This document shows positions 1-5,634 of a stretch of 5,634 nt of DNA, piece after piece. Below the pieces are notes generated by a model. The model saw nothing but the letters and a program-made list of their open reading frames with translations, had not been told where the DNA came from and made no database searches. Source of the stretch: Bacteroidota bacterium (GTDB taxonomy: Bacteria > Bacteroidota > Bacteroidia > Bacteroidales > Paludibacteraceae); contig JAJZHJ010000109.1 of the NCBI GenBank assembly GCA_021804525.1, positions 1 through 5,634 on the forward strand. The letters are read 5' to 3'. The first letter of the stretch is position 1, and the number at the start of each line of letters is the position of its first letter. The translations under genes were made by a program, and so were the position numbers.

Positions 1-1919
1 ATCTTATTCAAATGAGGACGGCCAATCCCATAAATTCCCCAGGGGAAAACCGGATACAATTGTGGACTTTCGCTATTATTGACGCGAGCCCAAGCTTTGG
101 CCGGCGAAATCGTTTGATGCCCGTTGCATTCACGATAAGCGATTGGTGGAATTCTTTTTTGGAAACTACGCAACTCTTTTACCGTTGTCGTATCCAGATA
201 CCCCGTTGGTAAGGTCAATAATTCTTTTGTGACTGTGGCTAATGCAGAAATTGTTGATGTTGAATTGTAAGCCATTTTATATGTTTCTCCGGCAGATCCA
301 GGATAAAGAATTAGATGTCCCTGCCCGTCAAGTGCCTTACTCCCTAAATGTTTTGCTTCATATTGATAATGTTCGTCAAAAAATTTCAAGCAGCTGGTTA
401 TTAACGGGATATAACGTGAAATGTTATTGTTGTTGTACAATTGAGTTTGTAATATCATATGGCAAAATTCGAGAGATGTGTCCCATAAATATTCCAGCCA
501 GGGATTGTATTCAATTCCGGGATTGGCATTGGCAGGGCGATGCCATCCATATTCACTACAATTGGGTAGTCCAAAATTTTCTATTTGTTCAGAAAAACAA
601 GCGCCCTTATGCCCCCAATACACTTTGCTGCGAAGTTCAGCGTTGTGCAAATTATTCAGATAGAAATCAAACTCAGGTATCATCATATCAAAATCTCCGC
701 TTTCCAGCATTGGATAATAAACTAAACGTTGGTTTTGTGCGGTAAAAATGCCTCCCCCCCAATTTCTATAATCAGGTGTAAAATGTTTGGTAGAATCTAC
801 AAATACCGGATCAAATGTAAACATGCCGCCATTAAACTTTGTCGGCCATTTTCCGTAAGCATTGCATCCAAGCATGTATCTGAACAATTGATAATTGCGT
901 CCTACTTGCCATGCAATTTGATGATGATCTGTATTTTTTGGATTTATGACAATAAAGCTTCGGTTCCAGAAATCATGCCACCATTTTACAGAAGCATTTT
1001 CGTTAAATTGCAGAGAATCCCTCATTTGTGCCAATCCTTTATTCAATTCATTTCCCCATTGTGACAGTGTAGCAGTTTGTTTTGTTAGAAGGACAATGTC
1101 AAAATGGGCAAGATGACTTGGAGCATTGCTGGACAACACCCATCCTTTGTATGGTGTGTCGGCATAGATTCCCTGTTGAGTACCATCAGGATGCATGTTG
1201 CGCCCTATGAGCATGCCTCCAAATGTCAAATGACTGATGGGATTAAACATCCCGGATTTAACGGAATCCATTCCTTGTTGGTGTACCGTAAAATCAAAGA
1301 TGGTTGAATCGCTCCTATTCCGATGATAGAATAAAATGCCATTTTTTTGAAATGAAATGCTGTCCTTCAGTGTTTCATGACTACGGTAAGGATCCCATTT
1401 ATAGGAAGATTCAAAATTTTCTCCTTTACGAAGCTTTTGATCCTGATAACGCCAATTCTCATAAGTAACCTTCGTTGATATTAGTTTATTGGATTGAATA
1501 TCAACATGAACATTTGGATGAAAAACATCACATCTAATTGTGATGGTACCCTTTACGTTTTTGTTTAATCCTGTGATTCTTACAAAACCATCTTTTAATA
1601 TAAGGTTTTGTCGGAAGAATTTCCCAGCAAAAGGATTTGGGGTACAGTGTACCCGGACACGCCCTAATTTGAGTAATGTATTGTTGTCGTCAAACGTTCC
1701 ACTTTGGGCAATATAAAACATTAAGTCGCCATGCTCCACCCAGATATTAAGTCCGATATTGCCTCCTCCACATGGCATTGATTCGGAAGAATTGTGGCTT
1801 TGTTTTTTCCACAAAATATTGTAACGTGAGAATTCGGTAGATTGACCGACTAACAAGTAAGAATAAAAAACAAATAAAGTCAGAGGAATGGTTTTTTTTA
1901 AGTTGATCATGTTTTTCAT
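1..1919 (-). CDS. DUF5703 domain protein, putative exported six-hairpin-type glycoside hydrolase (3' end outside window)
   Basis: Seen: the frame is open from an ATG at 1919 to the left edge, giving 639 codons without a stop, so the C-terminus is missing. A TAG lies in frame upstream within the intergenic gap. An alternative ATG is three codons later (1910). Residues 1-26 look like a type I signal peptide: lysines, then a hydrophobic stretch ending in LLVGQ. There is no lipobox cysteine, so a periplasmic location is inferred. Residues about 33-290 match my memory of the DUF5703 N-terminal beta-rich domain (MPCGGGNIGLNIW at 48-60, YENWR at 153-157). From about 310 the protein resembles an (alpha/alpha)6 glycosidase, with NGGMFTFDP (363-371), WGGGIFTAQNQRLVYYPML (387-405), WGHKGACFSEQ (435-445), YPGSAGET (539-546) and PWGIYGIG (626-633). 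Known: DUF5703 proteins occur in Bacteroidota carbohydrate loci, and I know of no settled activity. Inferred: exo-acting glycosidase, with acidic residues such as E444 as candidates for catalysis. Family confidence is good; function is open. Confidence 0.9.
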   Translation of the reverse strand, partial: MKNMINLKKTIPLTLFVFYSYLLVGQSTEFSRYNILWKKQSHNSSESMPCGGGNIGLNIWVEHGDLMFYIAQSGTFDDNNTLLKLGRVRVHCTPNPFAGKFFRQNLILKDGFVRITGLNKNVKGTITIRCDVFHPNVHVDIQSNKLISTKVTYENWRYQDQKLRKGENFESSYKWDPYRSHETLKDSISFQKNGILFYHRNRSDSTIFDFTVHQQGMDSVKSGMFNPISHLTFGGMLIGRNMHPDGTQQGIYADTPYKGWVLSSNAPSHLAHFDIVLLTKQTATLSQWGNELNKGLAQMRDSLQFNENASVKWWHDFWNRSFIVINPKNTDHHQIAWQVGRNYQLFRYMLGCNAYGKWPTKFNGGMFTFDPVFVDSTKHFTPDYRNWGGGIFTAQNQRLVYYPMLESGDFDMMIPEFDFYLNNLHNAELRSKVYWGHKGACFSEQIENFGLPNCSEYGWHRPANANPGIEYNPWLEYLWDTSLEFCHMILQTQLYNNNNISRYIPLITSCLKFFDEHYQYEAKHLGSKALDGQGHLILYPGSAGETYKMAYNSTSTISALATVTKELLTLPTGYLDTTTVKELRSFQKRIPPIAYRECNGHQTISPAKAWARVNNSESPQLYPVFPWGIYGIGRPHLNK

Positions 1920-1973
1920 GGAATATTTATGTGCCAAAATTAAATCAATCTTACAATTGTGCTATTTATTTTT
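1920..1973 (-). other. Short intergenic gap between the GH2 and DUF5703 genes
   Basis: This 54-bp AT-rich gap separates the GH2 stop from the DUF5703 start. Read on the minus strand it has no GC-rich hairpin followed by a T-run, so no terminator is supported. I also see no convincing Bacteroidota promoter pair (TTTG at -33, TAnnTTTG at -7); TAAGATTG is only a weak partial match. The bases just before the ATG are A/T-rich (ATAAATATTCC) without a Shine-Dalgarno sequence, which is usual for the phylum. The perfect 8-bp palindrome ACAATTGT at 1953-1960 is the only structure. Read-through from the GH2 gene is the simplest interpretation. Confidence 0.6.
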
Positions 1974-4589
1974 TTATTTGATTATTTGCTTTTCACCAAA
2001 ATCCGTCTGTTGTTTTTCTACTTCATTCAATAATTTATTCTTTTCTGTTTCTGTCATTGTAGGATGAAATGATCTATCATGCATATCCTTCTTTTCGTTT
2101 GAAGTGATATGAGGCGACTCCTCATAAAATAAAGGTCTTGCAGGTGCTATGCTGGAAAATTCTAATGAAGCAGGTTGTGGAGCATACTCACCCGGAAACA
2201 GCACTCGTGCACTTACTTTGATTTTGCCCGGATGAATTGTTGAACGAATCAAAACAGGCGCCGACCCAAACTCAACAAGACGAGGATTAGCCAGAATCGA
2301 AGCATTACCAATAATTGTGCCTTCACCTTCAACTTTATAATGTATCGCCTCCTTGTCCAATCTACACACATTGCCTTCGTCATCAGTGACTTCAGCTACA
2401 ACACAAACGAAATCGGAGCCGTCGGCTCGTAGAGCTTGACCTTCGTTGTCTAAATGTAAAACTATTTTGGTAGGTCGTCGTGCTGGCATTTTTATTGTCG
2501 TTACGACCACTTTTCCATCAATCAATCCCTCTGCTTTGAAATATGCTCTTTGCCAATCTTTTTGGTTATAAGTGTATTGACGCATAGTAAAGAAGTTAAA
2601 AGCATTTTTGAAAATGATAGGAGGATGAGGCATCCCTCTCAATGCTTTAGGTGCCTTTTGAATCAAGGTATCATGCTCGTATCTGATCAATCGTACTTCA
2701 TCGCAATTGGTAAAGACAACCACATCAGGATCTGAGAATGGGCTCATTTCATTTGCTATAAACAACATGGGCTTGATATCGGAAAGCGGGGGCTTCAGCA
2801 TAGGATTCGTCTGACTTTGAAACATATAATAAGCATATTTTGTTTGTCGAAAATTATCCATAATCCCCCCGTAATAGGTATTTGGATGATAGCCGCGTTG
2901 ATAATCGATAGGATTCCATAATGCTCCTCCAATAAATTGAGGGGGAGCATTACACATGTCGTTGTAACTGTTAGCCAAATATAGAGCCTGGACTAATTGT
3001 GCATGTTCCCCCCAACTCCGGGCAGCTCTGTTAGGTGCATTTTGAGCATACCAATCATCAGGACATTCTCCAAATTCACGGGTAAAAATGCTTTGCTTCA
3101 CAGTTCCCGTATCTTTAGGCCAACCATACACCACATCATAATAATCTTTTACACCTGCAGAATTCATATCTCCCGTGGCGAAACGTCCTGGATATGGATA
3201 TTCTTCCTTTGTGATTTTCAAAGCATTTAATGAGAAACTTAAGGGGAACCGAGTTTCATTCAAGACTGGTTCCCACATCAACACAGAAGGATGATTACGG
3301 TCACGACGAATCATATTGCGAATATCCGAATAAACGAGATTGGCAAATTCTGGGTCTTTGTTCCAAAATTGCCAGCCTGGTGTTGCTACAATAACGAAGA
3401 TGCCCAATTCGTCGCAGGCATCCATAAAAGCAGGATCCTGAGGATAATGTGCTACACGAATAATTCTACAACCGGCATCCCTCAGTTTTTTCGCATCGCG
3501 CCATTGCTGAGAGTTAGGTACAGCATTACCCACATAAGCAAAATCTTGGTGGCGATTGCCTCCAATCAATTTTTCATAGGGTTTTCCATTAAGATAAAAG
3601 CCATCTTTGCCACGAAATTCTACTTTTCGAATACCGATGCGTGTCATACCTCCATCAAGGGGACTTTTGCCAGAAATGATACGAGATTGTACCTGATATA
3701 AATAAGGTGAATCAGGAGTCCAAAGCTTTGGATTTTTTACTTCAATGCTTTGTTTAATTTGTTTCGAGTCACCTTTGTTAATTGAAACGGAGGAAATGAT
3801 TTTGTGCAATTGATTGCCATTGCTATCGCAAAGGGTGGTCTCTACCTTGATGTTGTTTTTACGATTTGACTCATTGGCCACATCAGTATCAATAAACACT
3901 TGTGCCAATTGATCATTTATTGTACCATAATGCACAAACACACCACCACCTGCAACTTTATTTACTGTGTTGGGGTCAGTTATATGAACGAGCGAAGTGG
4001 AAATTAACCATACATCACGATAAATGCCTCCATGGTAGGCAAAATCAAGCATTTTTTGACTTTTGCCGGGAGGATAGCTTTTGTCATCGCTGTTGTCTGC
4101 ACAAACAGCCACCACGCACTGCTCTCCAGGTTTTGCACCTGCTTCCAACAAGTCTATGCTAAAAGGCAAATAGCCGCCTAAATGTTGTTTTACAAATTTA
4201 CCATTTACATACACTTTGCATTTCCCCATCACCGCTTCGAAATAGAGAACGACCTTTTTGCCAGCAAAACTTTTGTCAAGAATGAAATGCTTGCGATACC
4301 AGGCAATACCCTGATAATTTCGGCATCCGCTTGCTTCAGTTGGTTCGAGTTTCACCGTATGTGGTGTGTTAACTATATCCCAAGTTTTATCGTTGAAATC
4401 TTTTGCTTCGGCTCCAGCTACATCACCCCTGTGAAACCGCCAGCCAACATTAAAATTAAATACTTTGCGACCACTGTTATTCAGATCAAAAAAACCTGCG
4501 GCGGAAAAAGATGGTTGATACGCTTTTGCATTTATATGCCCAAGCAATAACATAAAGACAGTAGCTAACAATACTAGTTTAGTTCTCAT
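1974..4589 (-). CDS. Exported glycoside hydrolase family 2 protein (beta-galactosidase-like)
   Basis: The product has 871 residues from the chosen ATG. Residues 1-23 are a clear type I signal peptide (MRTK, hydrophobic core, cut after AKA), without a lipobox, so it is probably periplasmic. Domains in order: jelly-roll sugar-binding domain at about 42-199 (HGGIYRDVW at 186-194), immunoglobulin-like domain at about 204-322, TIM barrel at about 324-594, a divergent DUF4982-like module at about 606-665 (VVVFTNCDEVRL), a C5-type immunoglobulin-like domain at about 705-799 (ADGSDFVCVVAEVTDDEGNV), and a charged tail. GH2 signatures are RHQD (346-349), RVAHYPQDP (378-386), acid/base E445 in WEPVLNE, and nucleophile E505 in TREFGE. 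Known: GH2 enzymes are retaining exo-hydrolases acting on beta-galactosides, glucuronides, mannosides or alpha-L-arabinopyranosides. The exact sugar is not readable here. A TTG at 4607 would add six residues and overlap the esterase gene by 7 bp. The ATG is preferred because it gives a cleaner signal peptide. Confidence 0.93.
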   Translation of the reverse strand: MRTKLVLLATVFMLLLGHINAKAYQPSFSAAGFFDLNNSGRKVFNFNVGWRFHRGDVAGAEAKDFNDKTWDIVNTPHTVKLEPTEASGCRNYQGIAWYRKHFILDKSFAGKKVVLYFEAVMGKCKVYVNGKFVKQHLGGYLPFSIDLLEAGAKPGEQCVVAVCADNSDDKSYPPGKSQKMLDFAYHGGIYRDVWLISTSLVHITDPNTVNKVAGGGVFVHYGTINDQLAQVFIDTDVANESNRKNNIKVETTLCDSNGNQLHKIISSVSINKGDSKQIKQSIEVKNPKLWTPDSPYLYQVQSRIISGKSPLDGGMTRIGIRKVEFRGKDGFYLNGKPYEKLIGGNRHQDFAYVGNAVPNSQQWRDAKKLRDAGCRIIRVAHYPQDPAFMDACDELGIFVIVATPGWQFWNKDPEFANLVYSDIRNMIRRDRNHPSVLMWEPVLNETRFPLSFSLNALKITKEEYPYPGRFATGDMNSAGVKDYYDVVYGWPKDTGTVKQSIFTREFGECPDDWYAQNAPNRAARSWGEHAQLVQALYLANSYNDMCNAPPQFIGGALWNPIDYQRGYHPNTYYGGIMDNFRQTKYAYYMFQSQTNPMLKPPLSDIKPMLFIANEMSPFSDPDVVVFTNCDEVRLIRYEHDTLIQKAPKALRGMPHPPIIFKNAFNFFTMRQYTYNQKDWQRAYFKAEGLIDGKVVVTTIKMPARRPTKIVLHLDNEGQALRADGSDFVCVVAEVTDDEGNVCRLDKEAIHYKVEGEGTIIGNASILANPRLVEFGSAPVLIRSTIHPGKIKVSARVLFPGEYAPQPASLEFSSIAPARPLFYEESPHITSNEKKDMHDRSFHPTMTETEKNKLLNEVEKQQTDFGEKQIIK

Positions 4590-4600
4590 TCCTCTATTTT
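4590..4600 (-). other. Tight gene junction (esterase stop to GH2 ATG)
   Basis: Only 11 bp lie between the TAA of the esterase gene (4603-4601) and the preferred GH2 ATG at 4589. The purine-rich AGAGG (4595-4591) sits one base from the ATG, too close to act as a normal Shine-Dalgarno sequence for it. The spacing supports co-transcription and possibly translational coupling. If the TTG at 4607 is used instead, the two genes overlap by 7 bp. Confidence 0.6.
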
Positions 4601-5634
4601 TTACCAATTGTCTGTTCTAAATGAAGATATGGGTAATCCTTCGGTGCTGTATAAATCTCCTACAATAAAATCCTTAAACGCGTAGCGTACAGCAACAGGT
4701 TCAGGTACATTGGGAGATGAAACTACAATTTTACTGCGTTTTATTTCAGCCATGGCTGGATAGAACACTTTATTTGCTCCTGCAATTTCGAAACACCTTA
4801 ATTCTTTACCAAATGAAGTGAGCCACATAGGAGCATTATCAAACGAGAGAATTGCCTTATCTTTCACGACTGTCATACTATAATAAACAGGGCTTTCATA
4901 GCCAAACCCTTGCATCCCATAAGTTTTACCTAAAGCTAACATGGCCAAGCGCTCTCCTCCCACAGATTTACGTTGCGGGTGAATACATTCCTTTTCTCCA
5001 ATGTCCATCAATACAGCCATACCTGAATTGGGAATAACTTTTGCAGCATTATATTGGGCTTCACGAAGATAAGCTGAGTTAGTCTTAATAGTTTGTTCAT
5101 CTTTAGGCGTAATTGATGCATAATCGAATGGTGCAATCTGACAAAAATAGAAGGGGAAATTTCCTTCACCCCATAAATTACGCCAACTACTTACCATTTT
5201 TTCAAATAAAGCTGCATATTCATCTGGATTGTCGTAATTACTTTCGCCTTGATACCAAATGCAACCCTTAATAGTAAAACCAATAATAGGTTGAATCATG
5301 CCATTAAATAATAAAGTTGGTGTACGGTTAGGACTCTTGATAGTGTCTCCTGGTTGAGGAATTTTTTCGTTTGGAAAAGTTTTCAGATCATCGGCACTCA
5401 TCCACGCTTCGATAGGTGAACCTCCCCACGACGAACAAATCAACCCAACAGGAATACCAAGTAATTTATTCAGCATTCTACCAAAATAATAAGCTGTAGC
5501 GCTAAACTTACTTACTACTTCGGGAGTTGCTTCCTTCCATGAACCAGTTATATCATCCACAGGTTGTAGTTGATCGTTTCGTTTTACCGTAATCAGTCTG
5601 ATTTGAGGATTTGTGGATTCTAAAATGTCTATAT
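4601..5634 (-). CDS. Sialate O-acetylesterase-type (SGNH/DUF303) carbohydrate esterase, 5' end outside window
   Basis: Seen: the frame is open from the right edge to TAA at 4603-4601, giving 343 residues. A GTG at 5560 is internal, because the family-like sequence continues upstream of it (NPQIRLITVKRND, about residues 8-20). The N-terminus, with the GQSN-type nucleophile block and any signal peptide, is off the edge. Visible SIAE features are FSATAYYFGRML (43-54), IPVGLICSSWGGSPIEAWMS (60-79), WYQGESN (126-132), and the catalytic-type D210...H218 in DIGEKECIHP, followed by K and GGERLAMLAL. The C-terminus (VRYAFKDFIVGDLYSTEGLP) is typical. Known: these SGNH hydrolases remove O-acetyl groups from sugars. 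Despite the family name, many Bacteroidota members sit in plant-polysaccharide loci, and related enzymes deacetylate xyloglucan or other glycans. Inferred: an accessory deacetylase that exposes a glycan for the downstream GH2 enzyme. Full-length relatives are roughly 450-650 residues, so 100 or more residues are probably missing. Confidence 0.92.
   Translation of the reverse strand, partial: IDILESTNPQIRLITVKRNDQLQPVDDITGSWKEATPEVVSKFSATAYYFGRMLNKLLGIPVGLICSSWGGSPIEAWMSADDLKTFPNEKIPQPGDTIKSPNRTPTLLFNGMIQPIIGFTIKGCIWYQGESNYDNPDEYAALFEKMVSSWRNLWGEGNFPFYFCQIAPFDYASITPKDEQTIKTNSAYLREAQYNAAKVIPNSGMAVLMDIGEKECIHPQRKSVGGERLAMLALGKTYGMQGFGYESPVYYSMTVVKDKAILSFDNAPMWLTSFGKELRCFEIAGANKVFYPAMAEIKRSKIVVSSPNVPEPVAVRYAFKDFIVGDLYSTEGLPISSFRTDNW

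Noticed and set aside
242..745. 167-codon open frame on the plus strand
   Set aside because: It is antisense to the DUF5703 gene, whose minus-strand frame carries recognizable family motifs. The plus-strand translation is Cys-rich and low in coherence, resembling no family I know.
754..760. Run of seven C on the plus strand, a possible phase-variable or frameshift-prone tract
   Set aside because: The minus-strand frame stays open through it and encodes a plausible family motif (W-G-G-G-I), so the gene is intact here. A tract of seven with no variation evidence is not enough to claim phase variation.
729..1307. Two plus-strand open frames (111 and 67 codons)
   Set aside because: Both lie wholly antisense within the open DUF5703 frame, show no family motifs, and are explained as shadows of minus-strand coding.
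1..1919. Apparent 1.9-kb gene desert or pseudogene at the left end
   Set aside because: Reading minus-strand triplets from 1919 to 3 shows no stop codon and continuous family-like sequence. It is an intact gene running off the window.
1953..1960. Palindrome ACAATTGT as an operator, with CAATTGT also at 4605-4611 near the other gene junction
   Set aside because: Seven to eight bases are expected by chance in AT-rich DNA, and the second copy lies inside the end of the esterase coding region. There is no further dyad extension or promoter context.
3291..4550. Plus-strand open frames of 86-136 codons opposite the GH2 gene
   Set aside because: They are antisense to well-supported GH2 domains and have no recognizable domains or upstream signals.

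Overview
The window looks like part of a carbohydrate-degradation locus (polysaccharide utilization locus type) from a member of the Bacteroidota. The evidence is the AT-rich DNA, three carbohydrate-active proteins in tandem on one strand, the export signals, the weak Shine-Dalgarno usage, and protein families (DUF5703, SIAE-type esterase, GH2 with C-terminal add-on domains) typical of Bacteroidales and relatives. No species can be named from the sequence alone.

All coding content is on the minus strand, so transcription runs from high to low coordinates. First is the 3' part of a sialate O-acetylesterase-type SGNH esterase, cut by the right edge (5634 down to 4601). Second is a complete exported glycoside hydrolase family 2 enzyme (4589 to 1974). 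Third is a DUF5703 / six-hairpin-glycosidase-like exported protein (1919 to the left edge), whose C-terminus lies outside the window. The third reading frame was read codon by codon from 1919 to 3 and is open throughout; it simply has no stop codon inside the window.

The junctions are tight (11 bp, or a 7-bp overlap if a TTG start is used, and then 54 bp). No convincing terminator or promoter lies between the genes, so one operon is the simplest reading. A plausible joint role is deacetylation of a decorated glycan by the esterase, removal of a terminal sugar by the GH2 enzyme, and a further exo-type cleavage by the DUF5703 protein, all in the periplasm. The substrate cannot be read from this window, and no SusC/SusD pair, regulator or sulfatase is visible in it.

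No RNA gene, mobile element, CRISPR array or large repeat was seen. The open frames on the plus strand are antisense shadows of the three genes. The least-described component is the DUF5703 protein, which is the best candidate here for new enzymology.
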